NCBI RefSeq assembly: GCF_002995805.1
Contig: NZ_PVXL01000021.1
Span: 62,001 to 126,000 of the forward strand
Direction of reading: 5' to 3'
Source of the DNA: Neomoorella stamsii
GTDB lineage: Bacteria > Bacillota > DSM-521 > Neomoorellales > Neomoorellaceae
Length of the DNA stretch: 64,000 nucleotides
Made by a program: the position numbers and the translations under genes. Below are positions 56,211-64,000 of this stretch, in pieces. The notes under the pieces were generated by a model. It worked only from the letters and a program-made list of their open reading frames with translations. It was not told the DNA's origin and did no database searches. Numbering within the stretch: position 1 is the first letter of the stretch; every line of letters starts with the position of its first letter.

Positions 56211-56558
56211 ATGGATGCAGCCCGGGTAGCTGAACTGGCGGCCAGGGCAGTGGTAGAAAAGAAGGGACTGGATCCGGTCATCCTGGATCTCAGGGGGATT
56301 ACCCTCATTGCCGATTACTTTGTTATCACCAGCGGTACCTCGGCAACCCAGGTCCAGGCCATTGCCGGCCGGGTAGAGGAACTCCTGGATGCAGCCGGGG
56401 TAAAGCTCTTGCACCGGGAAGGCTGGGATGCTGCCCGCTGGATCTTGCTTGATTATGGCGCGGTGGTGGTACATATCTTCCAGGAAGAAGAGCGCCGTTT
56501 CTACGACCTGGAGCGCCTCTGGCGCGATGCCGGGGTGATTAAGATAGATGCCGTTTAG
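56211..56558 (+). CDS. rsfS: Ribosome silencing factor RsfS
   Basis: 115 residues: VILDLRGITLIADYFVITSGTSATQVQAIAGRVEELL and REGWDAARWILLDYGAVVVHIFQEEERRFYDLERLW are the conserved blocks. It binds L14 and blocks subunit joining in stationary phase. Confidence 0.96.
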   Translation: MDAARVAELAARAVVEKKGLDPVILDLRGITLIADYFVITSGTSATQVQAIAGRVEELLDAAGVKLLHREGWDAARWILLDYGAVVVHIFQEEERRFYDLERLWRDAGVIKIDAV

Positions 56559-56600
56559 CACAAGATAGCTATGCCGCTGATGCGGTACCAGCAGAAGGAT

Positions 56601-56668
56601 TAAAATAACGGGCTGGCATTTGTTTGAAGCGAGCAAAAACAATGCCAGCTTGGTACGCAGTTATTTTA
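56601..56668 (+). repeat. Structured repeat copy D (short form)
   Basis: TAAAATAAC (56601-56609) and GTTATTTTA (56660-56668) are perfect terminal inverted repeats. Inside, GGCTGGCATT (56611-56620) pairs with AATGCCAGC (56641-56649) around TGTTTGAAGCGAGCAAAAAC. It lies between rsfS and the leuS ribosome binding site and is the cleanest copy for defining the ends. Confidence 0.9.
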
Positions 56669-56693
56669 GGGTAAACTTTGGGAGTGACTGGTT

Positions 56694-59183
56694 ATGGAAG
56701 CAAGGTATAATTTTAAGGAAATTGAACCTAAATGGCAGCGCCGCTGGGAAGCAAGCGACCTTTACCGGGTAACGGAAGATAGCGACAAGCCCAAGTTTTA
56801 CTGCCTGGAGATGTTTCCCTATCCTTCCGGGAATTTACACATGGGTCATGTGCGCAATTATTCCATCGGCGATGTGGTAGCCCGCTTTAAACGCATGCAG
56901 GGCTACAATGTCCTCCATCCCATGGGCTGGGATGCCTTTGGCCTACCGGCCGAAAACGCGGCCATCCACCGGGGGATCCCACCGGCCGAGTGGACGTGGA
57001 GCAATATCGCCAACATGCGCCGCCAGCTCCATGCCATGGGTATCAGCTACGACTGGGACCGGGAGGTGGCTACCTGCCACCCCAACTACTACCGCTGGAC
57101 CCAGTGGCTCTTCCTGCAGATGTACAAGCACGGCCTGGCCTACCGCAAAAAGGCCGCTGTCAACTGGTGTCCTTCCTGCGCCACGGTGCTGGCCAACGAG
57201 CAGGTAGTTGACGGCGCCTGCGAGCGCTGTCATACCCCCGTTATGCGCAAAGACCTGGAGCAGTGGTTTTTCCGCATCACTGATTATGCCGAGCGGCTTT
57301 TGAGCGACCTGCAGAAGCTGCCCGGCTGGCCGGAAAAAGTAAAAATCATGCAGGAAAACTGGATCGGCAAGAGCACCGGCGCCGAGGTTATTTTCCGGGT
57401 GGAAGGCAGCGACGAGGAAATACCGGTATTTACCACCCGCCCGGACACCCTCTACGGGGTTACCTATATGGTCCTGGCCCCCGAACATCCCCTGGTAATG
57501 AAGCTGGCAGCGGGGAAACCTCAGGAAAAGGAAGTAGCTCAATTTGTTCAGGCGGCCCGCTATTTAAGCGATCTGGACCGGACGGCTACCGAGAAGGAAA
57601 AGGAAGGCGTTTTTACCGGTGCCTATGCCATAAACCCGGTTAACGACGAGCGGGTGCCCATCTGGATTGCCAACTATGTCCTTATGGAATACGGTACCGG
57701 GGCGGTCATGGGGGTACCGGCCCATGACCAGCGGGACTTCGAATTTGCCCGCAAGTACAACCTGCCGGTCAAGGTTGTTATTCAGCCCCAGGGGCAGGAA
57801 CTTGACGGCGCCACCATGACGGCCGCCTACGTCGAGGACGGCATTATGGTCAACTCCGGTCCTTTCAACGGCCTGCCCAACCGGGAGGGCATCGGGAAGG
57901 TAACTGCCTACCTGGAAAGCATTGGTAAAGGTAAGGCCAGGGTGAATTACCGCCTGCGGGACTGGCTGATTTCCCGCCAGCGTTACTGGGGCGCGCCCAT
58001 ACCCATGATTTACTGTAACCACTGCGGCCTGGTACCAGTACCTGAAGAAGATCTGCCAGTCATCCTGCCCGAGGGGGTAGAGTTTAAACCGACAGGGGAA
58101 TCGCCGTTAAAGAACTGCCCCGAGTTTGTCAACACCACCTGTCCCCAGTGCGGTGGCCCGGCGCAGCGGGAGACGGACACCATGGATACCTTTGTCTGCT
58201 CATCCTGGTATTTCCTGCGTTACACCAGCCCCCACAGCCAGGAGCGGGCCTTTGAACGGGATAAAGTAGACTACTGGATGAATGTGGACCAGTATATCGG
58301 CGGGGTGGAGCACGCCATCCTCCACCTCATGTATGCCCGCTTCTTTACCAAGGCCCTGTACGACTTTGGCCTGGTAGGGGTCGAGGAGCCCTTCCAGAAC
58401 CTGCTGACCCAGGGGATGGTCTTAAAGGACGGCAGCAAGATGTCCAAATCCAAGGGGAATATTGTTAGCCCCGAGGAAATAATTGACCGCTACGGCGCCG
58501 ATACCGCCCGCCTCTTTATCCTCTTTGCTGCTCCTCCCGAGCGGGACCTGGAGTGGAGCGACCAGGGGGTGGAGGGCTGCTACCGCTTCTTAAACCGGGT
58601 CTGGCGCCTGGTAGTTGCTTACGCCGGCGCCGTGCGCCAGGCCGGCGGCTCCCCGGCCTTTGAGAAACCTGCCGACCGCGAACTTTGGCGGCTCCTCCAT
58701 GCCACCATAAAGAAAGTTACCGAGGATATCGAGCAGCGCTTTAACTTTAACACGGCCATCAGTGCCATTATGGAACTGGTCAACGGCTGTTACCGTTACC
58801 AGGACGCCGTCCCGGCAAATGAACAAAACCTGCCTTTGATGGGTGAGGTTTTGCGGAAGCTGGTAACTCTGCTGGCCCCTTTTGCTCCCCACATCGCCGA
58901 GGAGCTCTGGCAGGGCCTGGGGGGCCGGGAAAGCGTCCACCTGGAGCCCTGGCCGGCCTATGACCCTGAGGCCCTGGTGGAGCAGGAGGTAACCCTGGTG
59001 GTGCAGATCAACGGTAAAGTGAGGGACCGGGTGCAGGTTCCGGCGGGGCTGCCTGAAGAAGAGGTAGAGAAGCTTATTTTAAAGCGGGAAAAGGTGGCCA
59101 GTCTCCTTGCCGGCCAGCAAGTGGTTAAGGTCATCGTGGTGCCTGATAAGCTGGTCAATGTAGTGGCCCGCCGGGCGAGCTAA
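56694..59183 (+). CDS. leuS: Leucyl-tRNA synthetase
   Basis: 829 residues, class Ia. [15 protein letters not shown], zinc segment [21 protein letters not shown], editing domain [28 protein letters not shown] near 582 and the C-terminal domain. No T-box leader was found; repeat copy D lies directly upstream instead. Confidence 0.98.
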   Translation: MEARYNFKEIEPKWQRRWEASDLYRVTEDSDKPKFYCLEMFPYPSGNLHMGHVRNYSIGDVVARFKRMQGYNVLHPMGWDAFGLPAENAAIHRGIPPAEWTWSNIANMRRQLHAMGISYDWDREVATCHPNYYRWTQWLFLQMYKHGLAYRKKAAVNWCPSCATVLANEQVVDGACERCHTPVMRKDLEQWFFRITDYAERLLSDLQKLPGWPEKVKIMQENWIGKSTGAEVIFRVEGSDEEIPVFTTRPDTLYGVTYMVLAPEHPLVMKLAAGKPQEKEVAQFVQAARYLSDLDRTATEKEKEGVFTGAYAINPVNDERVPIWIANYVLMEYGTGAVMGVPAHDQRDFEFARKYNLPVKVVIQPQGQELDGATMTAAYVEDGIMVNSGPFNGLPNREGIGKVTAYLESIGKGKARVNYRLRDWLISRQRYWGAPIPMIYCNHCGLVPVPEEDLPVILPEGVEFKPTGESPLKNCPEFVNTTCPQCGGPAQRETDTMDTFVCSSWYFLRYTSPHSQERAFERDKVDYWMNVDQYIGGVEHAILHLMYARFFTKALYDFGLVGVEEPFQNLLTQGMVLKDGSKMSKSKGNIVSPEEIIDRYGADTARLFILFAAPPERDLEWSDQGVEGCYRFLNRVWRLVVAYAGAVRQAGGSPAFEKPADRELWRLLHATIKKVTEDIEQRFNFNTAISAIMELVNGCYRYQDAVPANEQNLPLMGEVLRKLVTLLAPFAPHIAEELWQGLGGRESVHLEPWPAYDPEALVEQEVTLVVQINGKVRDRVQVPAGLPEEEVEKLILKREKVASLLAGQQVVKVIVVPDKLVNVVARRAS

Positions 59184-59277
59184 AGGTGGCATTTTTTTAC
59201 CCATACTGGTGGAAAAATGGTCGAACTTAGGATAGAATATTGAGCGTGTGGAGCAAAAACAGAGGAGGACGGATGGG

Positions 59278-60726
59278 ATGAGTTTTAAAAGAGTAATGGT
59301 GTTACTGTTGCTCATGTTTACTTCTTTTTTTTCTTTGAGCGGGGTGGCCTGGGCATCTGAAGGGAGTGAACTGGGTTATCTTTTGCCCTTGTGGAGCGTA
59401 TTGCCCTTTGTGGGTATGCTGCTGTCCATTGCCATCTGGCCGCTGGTGAACAGCCACTGGTGGGAGCACAACATGTGGAAGGTAAGTGCGTTCTGGTCCC
59501 TGGTTTTCTTTATTCCCTTCTTAATTGCCTATGGCAGTAGAACTGCCTTCTTCCAGGCTCTGGAAGTGTATTTGCTTGATTACTTTCCATTTATCATTCT
59601 TCTCTTTGGTTTGTTTGTAGTTTCGGGAGGAATTATTCTCCGCGGGACCCTGCAGGGGAAACCAGCCGTAAACGTATTACTCCTGCTGGTAGGTACCGCC
59701 CTGGCCAGCTGGATCGGGACGACGGGAGCCAGCATGCTTTTAATCCGGCCGGTAATCCGGGCCAATGAATGGCGGCGTTACAAGGCCCATATAATTATCT
59801 TCTTTATCTTCCTTGTATCCAATATTGGCGGCTCCCTGACACCCGTGGGCGACCCGCCCCTGTTCCTCGGTTATTTAAGGGGCGTACCCTTCTTCTGGAC
59901 CATGAAATTGATCGTGCCCATGGGATTCAATGTTATAATCCTTCTGGCCTTGTATTATTTCCTGGATAGTTATTTTTATCGCAAAGAAGATGTCCCTGAG
60001 CTGAAAGCCGGGCGGGATCCCCTGCGGGTCGAAGGGCTGCAGAATCTTATTTACCTGGGCATCATTGTCGGTGCGGTTATTTTAAGCGGCATCCTGGCCA
60101 AGAATCCCGCCTTCGCCGACCAGAAAACAGGTGCCCTTTACGGCATCACCCTGTACCGGCACGGTGAGGAAGCAGTGGTGCTGCCCTATACCAATATAAT
60201 CCGCGATCTGGCCATTCTCCTGGCTGCTTTCCTGTCATGGAAAACTACTCCTATGGTTATTCGTAAAGATAATCGTTTTACCTGGGGTCCTATCAAGGAA
60301 GTAGCCACCCTTTTTGCCGGTATCTTTATGACCATGATCCCGGCCCTGGCCATCCTCCACGCCCGCGGCGCTGAACTGGGCTTAACCCACCCGGCTCAAT
60401 TTTTCTGGGCCACGGGAGCCCTTTCCAGCTTCCTGGATAACGCTCCCACGTACCTGGTATTTTTGACTACTGCTACCAGTCTGGGAGCGGCTACTGGTGT
60501 TCCGACTACACTGGGGATAATAGCCCCCAAGATGTTAATGGCCATATCCTGTGGTGCGGTGTTCATGGGGGCTAATACTTACATTGGCAATGCTCCCAAC
60601 TTTATGGTGCGGTCCATAGCGGAGGAGAACGCCATCCGCATGCCCAGCTTTTTCGGCTACATGGCCTGGTCGGTTGGTATTTTGATCCCCCTCTTTATCC
60701 TGAATACCCTGATCTTTTTCCGTTAA
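59278..60726 (+). CDS. NhaD/CitM-type (ArsB superfamily) transporter
   Basis: 482 residues from ATG 59278 (AGAGGAGG upstream; GTG 59248 is rejected because it precedes that RBS). A signal-like first helix ends in VAWASEG. About 12 membrane segments follow with NIGGSLTPVGDPPLFLGYLRGVP and the second repeat SSFLDNAPTYLVFL, the paired motifs of ion-transporter superfamily sodium/proton antiporters. Likely Na+/H+ exchange; a dicarboxylate or arsenite role cannot be excluded. Confidence 0.85.
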   Translation: MSFKRVMVLLLLMFTSFFSLSGVAWASEGSELGYLLPLWSVLPFVGMLLSIAIWPLVNSHWWEHNMWKVSAFWSLVFFIPFLIAYGSRTAFFQALEVYLLDYFPFIILLFGLFVVSGGIILRGTLQGKPAVNVLLLLVGTALASWIGTTGASMLLIRPVIRANEWRRYKAHIIIFFIFLVSNIGGSLTPVGDPPLFLGYLRGVPFFWTMKLIVPMGFNVIILLALYYFLDSYFYRKEDVPELKAGRDPLRVEGLQNLIYLGIIVGAVILSGILAKNPAFADQKTGALYGITLYRHGEEAVVLPYTNIIRDLAILLAAFLSWKTTPMVIRKDNRFTWGPIKEVATLFAGIFMTMIPALAILHARGAELGLTHPAQFFWATGALSSFLDNAPTYLVFLTTATSLGAATGVPTTLGIIAPKMLMAISCGAVFMGANTYIGNAPNFMVRSIAEENAIRMPSFFGYMAWSVGILIPLFILNTLIFFR

Positions 60727-60762
60727 TTGTCTTACAGGGGTGCATGCAGGATAATAGCTTAT

Positions 60763-60792
60763 GACAGGGCCCCTTCGGGGGCGTCTTTTTTT
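60763..60792 (+). terminator. Terminator after the NhaD-type gene
   Basis: GCCCC TTCG GGGGC with a stable tetraloop and a GTCTTTTTTT tail. Confidence 0.85.
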
Positions 60793-60894
60793 ATCTTCTG
60801 TTGGTGGTAGAATTTGGTGGCAGTGGCAGGAATAAGACGAGACGAGTCGTATTGTATTTTTATTGGTGGAAATCTCTCTTTCGAGGTGATGCAC

Positions 60895-61575
60895 ATGTGG
60901 GAATGGGACGGCCGCGTACGCTGGCTGGCTTTAGGCCTGGTGGCGGCCCTTCTCTTTGGCGCCGGCCTCCAGTACGGCCGCTGGCAGGAGCGGCAGGTGG
61001 GAGATAAACTTCCCGCGGTTGTGGCGGGGGATGAAAAGGCAGCAGGGGCCACCAGTGGCGCTAAACCTGTTGCTGCTCCGGGGGAGGCGGCTGCTGCGAC
61101 GAAGCCGGCTACCATCCAGGTCCACGTGGCCGGGGCGGTGCAGAGGCCTGGCGTCTATGAACTCCCCGCAGGCGCCAGGGTTAACGAAGCCGTGAGCCTG
61201 GCGGGGTTATTACCGGAGGCCAATCCTAATGCCCTGAACCTGGCAGCGCCTTTAAATGACGGTCAGCAGGTCATTGTCCCCCGCCAGGGGGAGGAGGCAG
61301 GGCCGGTGGGCGGTAATGGTAATTTTTCCGGGCCGGGAATTTCCGGTGGGGGTACTACCGACGGTACTGTTAAGACAGGGGGTAAGGTAAATATTAACAC
61401 CGCCACCCTGGCGGAGCTGGATAGTTTACCTGGTATTGGCCCTACCCTGGCTCAGCGCATCATCGACTACCGGAACCAGAAAGGCCCCTTCCGGACGATT
61501 GAAGACCTGCAAAATGTCTCCGGTATTGGCTCCAAAAAATTTGCCGATCTGAAGGATTTGATAACGGTCCAGTAG
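60895..61575 (+). CDS. comEA: ComEA-type helix-hairpin-helix DNA-binding protein
   Basis: 226 residues from ATG 60895 (CGAGGTGA upstream); a longer frame begins at 60814 without RBS. One membrane anchor (about 10-27), a SLBB-type domain (IQVHVAGAVQRPGVYELPAGARVNEAVSLAGLLPEAN), a Gly/Thr linker, and the C-terminal HhH domain (KVNINTATLAELDSLPGIGPTLAQRIIDYR). It binds incoming DNA at the cell surface. comEC does not follow; uppP does. Confidence 0.92.
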   Translation: MWEWDGRVRWLALGLVAALLFGAGLQYGRWQERQVGDKLPAVVAGDEKAAGATSGAKPVAAPGEAAAATKPATIQVHVAGAVQRPGVYELPAGARVNEAVSLAGLLPEANPNALNLAAPLNDGQQVIVPRQGEEAGPVGGNGNFSGPGISGGGTTDGTVKTGGKVNINTATLAELDSLPGIGPTLAQRIIDYRNQKGPFRTIEDLQNVSGIGSKKFADLKDLITVQ

Positions 61576-61587
61576 GCAGGAGAATGC

Positions 61588-61616
61588 TTGACATAAGGGC
61601 AGGGTAAGGATAAACT
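61588..61616 (+). promoter_or_regulatory. Promoter of uppP
   Basis: TTGACA (61588-61593), 17 bases, TAAACT (61611-61616). Confidence 0.65.
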
Positions 61617-61655
61617 TGCTTTGTAACGTGTATCGCCAAAGGAGAGTATTACGCA

Positions 61656-62441
61656 ATGAATGTCGTGCAGGCAGTAATCCTGGGGCTGGTCCAGGGGCTG
61701 GGAGAATTTTTGCCCATTTCCAGTTCCGCCCACCTGGTTTTGCTTCCTTGGTTTTTTCGCTGGCCCGACCAGGGCTTAACCTTTGATGTTGCCTTACACC
61801 TGGGTACGCTAATTGCCGTGGTAGCTTATTTCTGGCGAGACCTTATAGAACTGGTTATTTGCGGTTTGTTTCAACCCAGGAGCCTGGACGGCCGCCTCTT
61901 CTGGTACCTGATTGTTGCTTCCATCCCGGGGGCCATCTTTGGTTATCTCCTGGAAGACCAGGTCGGGACAGTTTTCCGTTCGCCCCTGCTCATTGCTTTA
62001 ACCCTTACCTTGATGGGTATCGGCCTCTGGTGGGCCGACCGGGTAGGCCGCAAAACCCGGCAAATGGAGGATATTACCCTGGCCGACAGCATTATTGTGG
62101 GTATTTCCCAGGCCCTGGCCATTATCCCCGGCGTCTCTCGTTCCGGTATTACCATGTCCGCCGGTCTCTTGACTGGGATGAAACGCGAGACGGCAGCCCG
62201 CTTTTCCTTCCTTATGTCGGTGCCGATTATTGCCGGGGCGGCCCTGCTGCAGTTAAAGGATTTAACCCCGGCTGCTATCAACCTGCCCTTTATCCTGGGG
62301 GTCCTGACGGCAGCCGTCGTCGGCTTTTTAGCCATCAAGTTTTTGCTCCAGTACCTGCGCTATGGGAGCTACCTCCTGTTTACCTGGTACCGGATTTTAC
62401 TGGCCCTTCTGGTTGTAGCCGTTTTCTGGTGGCGCCGTTAA
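61656..62441 (+). CDS. uppP: Undecaprenyl-diphosphatase UppP (BacA)
   Basis: 261 residues, about eight membrane segments. VQGLGEFLPISSSAHLVL contains the (E/Q)GxxEFLPISSSAH active-site motif, and PGVSRSGITMSAGL is the second conserved block. It recycles the cell-wall lipid carrier and confers bacitracin tolerance. CAAAGGAGAG precedes the ATG. Confidence 0.97.
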   Translation: MNVVQAVILGLVQGLGEFLPISSSAHLVLLPWFFRWPDQGLTFDVALHLGTLIAVVAYFWRDLIELVICGLFQPRSLDGRLFWYLIVASIPGAIFGYLLEDQVGTVFRSPLLIALTLTLMGIGLWWADRVGRKTRQMEDITLADSIIVGISQALAIIPGVSRSGITMSAGLLTGMKRETAARFSFLMSVPIIAGAALLQLKDLTPAAINLPFILGVLTAAVVGFLAIKFLLQYLRYGSYLLFTWYRILLALLVVAVFWWRR

Positions 62442-62502
62442 AAACGGCAGGTTTTGCTGTCCTCAGGCATCAATACCTGATTTCTCCACTTAAAATTTAT
62501 TA

Positions 62503-62531
62503 TTGACATCGGGATTGCCGGTGATTATAAT
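62503..62531 (+). promoter_or_regulatory. Consensus SigA promoter of amt
   Basis: TTGACA (62503-62508), exactly 17 bases, TATAAT (62526-62531). A perfect consensus promoter followed by two terminator hairpins implies control by termination. Confidence 0.9.
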
Positions 62532-62549
62532 AAAAACACAGTTAAATAA

Positions 62550-62612
62550 CGTAAGCAATGGTGCTTACGGGGCGATGAAGCCGCTATCATTTTTAAGATA
62601 GCGGCTTTATTA
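62550..62612 (+). promoter_or_regulatory. Leader hairpin plus terminator, possible ANTAR-type antitermination site
   Basis: Hairpin 1: CGTAAGC / GCTTACG with hexaloop AATGGT, which has A at position 1 and G at position 4 as in ANTAR RNA targets. A weak second hairpin GGC-GATGAA-GCC (62571-62582) shares its right strand with the terminator AAGCCGCTATC / GATAGCGGCTT (62578-62607), so the two cannot form together. The second hairpin lacks A1 and has only three pairs. Confidence 0.5.
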
Positions 62613-62635
62613 CTATCCTAATGTTGGGAGCAAGT

Positions 62636-62695
62636 AAAGGCGCTAATCAGGGTGGATTAAAAGCCCCCTGGGGTAGCGCCTTTTACTTTTTAACT
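62636..62695 (+). terminator. Second hairpin/terminator in the amt leader
   Basis: AAAGGCGCTA (62636-62645) / TAGCGCCTTT (62674-62683) with an inner CAGGG / CCCTG stem, followed by TACTTTTT. It lies downstream of the first terminator in the same leader. Confidence 0.65.
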
Positions 62696-62720
62696 CTTTA
62701 ACACCAGGGAGGTGGTAGCC

Positions 62721-62750
62721 ATGGGCAAACAGGTTAGGAAGAGCTGGTAA
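62721..62750 (+). CDS. Possible 9-residue leader peptide before amt
   Basis: ATG with GGGAGGTGG upstream reads MGKQVRKSW then TAA. It has a better RBS than chance would suggest and ends 34 bases before the amt start. No homology can be expected at this size. Confidence 0.3.
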   Translation: MGKQVRKSW

Positions 62751-62783
62751 TTTTGTTTAAAAAAGTTTTGGGGAGGTAAAACC

Positions 62784-64000
62784 ATGCAACTTTCAGGACG
62801 TGGAATCGGTCTAGTTCTCCTCGTTGTAAGCGTAATGTTATTTCTCCCTTCTGTAGCCTGGGCCGAGGAGCCGACGGCTGCCAGCAATGCGACTGCCCTT
62901 GATACCGTCTGGACTTTAATAGCTTCTTTTCTAGTTTTCATTATGCAGGCGGGTTTTGCCATGGTCGAAACCGGCTTTACCCAGGCCAAAAATGCAGCCA
63001 ATATTGTCATGAAGAACCTCATCGACTTTTGTTCCGGTTCCATCATCTTCTGGCTGGTTGGCTTTGCCATCATGTTTGGCGTTGATGCCGGTGGCTTTAT
63101 TGGGACCACCGGCTGGGGTACAACAGGTACCTTCGAACACCTGGGGCTGAAGATCCCCCTCTATGCTTTCCTGATTTTCCAAACTGTCTTTTGCGCTACA
63201 GCAGCTACCATTGTTTCCGGCGCTATGGCTGAAAGGACAAAGTTTGTTGCTTACCTGATTTACAGCTTTGTGATCAGTGCTGTCATTTACCCTGTAGTTG
63301 GCCACTGGGCCTGGGGCGGCGGCTGGCTATCCCAGCGCGGCTTCATCGATTTTGCCGGTTCTACGGTAGTCCATTCGGTTGGCGGCTGGACGGCCCTGGT
63401 AGGTGCGGCCATGGTAGGTCCCCGGCGCGGCAAGTTTGGCCCCGACGGTAGTGTGAGGGCTATTCCCGGCCACAGCATTACCCTGGGAGCCCTGGGTGTC
63501 TTCTTACTCTGGTTCGGCTGGTTCGGTTTTAACCCGGGCAGTACCCTTTCCGGTACCACGCCGGACATTGCCCGTATCGCCGTCACGACTAACCTGGCCG
63601 CGGCAGCAGGGGCCTTTGGCGGCCTCATCCTGCCCTGGCTGCGTTTTGGGAAACCCGATGTCAGTTTGACTCTGAACGGTACCCTGGGTGGACTGGTGGG
63701 CATTACGGCCGGGACGGCTGCCGTCAGTCCCATGGGAGCTGTGATTATCGGTTTCCTGTCAGGTTGCGTAACGGCCCTGGGGGTCGAATTTATGGATAAG
63801 GTTTTAAAGGTTGATGACCCCGTTGGCGCCGTTTCTGTCCATGCTTTTAGCGGTGCCTTTGGGACCATTATGGTCGGTCTCTTTGCCGTCGAGGGAGGCC
63901 TTTTCTACGGCGGTGGGGTTTCCCAGTTGATCACCCAGTTAATTGGCGTGGCAGCAGTTTTTGCCTGGACTGTAGTTACAGCAGCCATCCTGTTTGCCAT
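62784..64000 (+). CDS. amt: Ammonium transporter Amt (3' end outside window)
   Basis: 405 codons visible, still open at the window end. A cleaved signal peptide (…SVAWAEE near residue 29) is followed by LIASFLVFIMQAGFAMVETGF, GGWLSQRGFIDFAGSTVVHSVGG with the first pore His, and DDPVGAVSVHAFSGAFGTI with the twin His. It conducts ammonium across the membrane; a glnK gene commonly follows but is not visible. GGGGAGG precedes the ATG. Several hundred bases of minus-strand open frame here are only its shadow. Confidence 0.97.
   Translation, partial: MQLSGRGIGLVLLVVSVMLFLPSVAWAEEPTAASNATALDTVWTLIASFLVFIMQAGFAMVETGFTQAKNAANIVMKNLIDFCSGSIIFWLVGFAIMFGVDAGGFIGTTGWGTTGTFEHLGLKIPLYAFLIFQTVFCATAATIVSGAMAERTKFVAYLIYSFVISAVIYPVVGHWAWGGGWLSQRGFIDFAGSTVVHSVGGWTALVGAAMVGPRRGKFGPDGSVRAIPGHSITLGALGVFLLWFGWFGFNPGSTLSGTTPDIARIAVTTNLAAAAGAFGGLILPWLRFGKPDVSLTLNGTLGGLVGITAGTAAVSPMGAVIIGFLSGCVTALGVEFMDKVLKVDDPVGAVSVHAFSGAFGTIMVGLFAVEGGLFYGGGVSQLITQLIGVAAVFAWTVVTAAILFA

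Noticed and set aside
56559..56693. T-box leader for leuS.
   Set aside because: No specifier loop, no UGGN-type antiterminator bulge and no terminator; the space is filled by repeat copy D.
62690..63868. Long minus-strand open frames opposite amt.
   Set aside because: They mirror the amt codon pattern and have no ribosome binding sites.

Overview
The window reads as a chromosome segment of a moderately GC-rich, spore-forming Gram-positive anaerobe, most like the thermophilic acetogen Moorella or a close relative. The reasons are a Bacillus/Clostridia gene order (mreBCD, min, spoIVFA/FB, rplU-prp-rpmA, spo0B-obgE, nadD-yqeK-rsfS), sporulation genes, a LonB/Lon pair, frequent TTG and GTG starts with strong GGAGG ribosome binding sites, and HrcA/CIRCE control of groESL. 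The genus is an inference from gene order and protein character; no search was run.

Left part (1-13.9 kb) is accessory. It opens with the end of a DUF1641 gene, then an ISL3 transposase relic and a decapitated 2-hydroxyacid dehydrogenase relic. A one-direction catabolic cluster follows: HpcH/HpaI aldolase, DapA-family aldolase/lyase, D-2-hydroxyacid dehydrogenase, LarA-type nickel racemase, a complete TctB-TctA-TctC carboxylate transporter, two uroporphyrinogen-decarboxylase-fold proteins, a hydroxypyruvate-isomerase-like protein, a tartronate-semialdehyde-reductase-like protein, and a GntR/FCD regulator. Together they suggest uptake and breakdown of a small hydroxy- or sugar-acid, whose identity cannot be read from the sequence. 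tctC is bracketed by a perfect 18-bp inverted repeat.

The middle (13.9-38.4 kb) is core. It holds a c-di-GMP-I riboswitch with its own promoter and terminator ahead of a small unknown gene, tRNA-Gly, the protein quality-control run tig-clpP-clpX-lonB-lon, then valS-folC, rex, maf-radC, the rod-shape and division genes mreBCD-pbp2-minCDE-rodA, and groESL.

From 38.5 to 42.3 kb lies a thiamine thiazole operon under a TPP riboswitch: thiE/tenI, thiS, thiG, and a radical SAM gene that looks like HydG rather than ThiH. Next come spoIVFA-spoIVFB, a radical SAM/DUF2344 pair, rng, rplU-prp-rpmA, spo0B, obgE, proBA, nadD, an RRM protein, yqeK, rsfS, leuS, an NhaD/CitM-type transporter, comEA, uppP, and amt (cut by the window end) behind a complex terminator leader.

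The least explained signal is a family of hairpin elements with TAAAAT/ATTTTA-type ends. Five copies lie between 39.4 and 56.7 kb. They sit just upstream of the ribosome binding sites of thiS, obgE, proB and leuS, and two of them supply the stop codon of the gene before.
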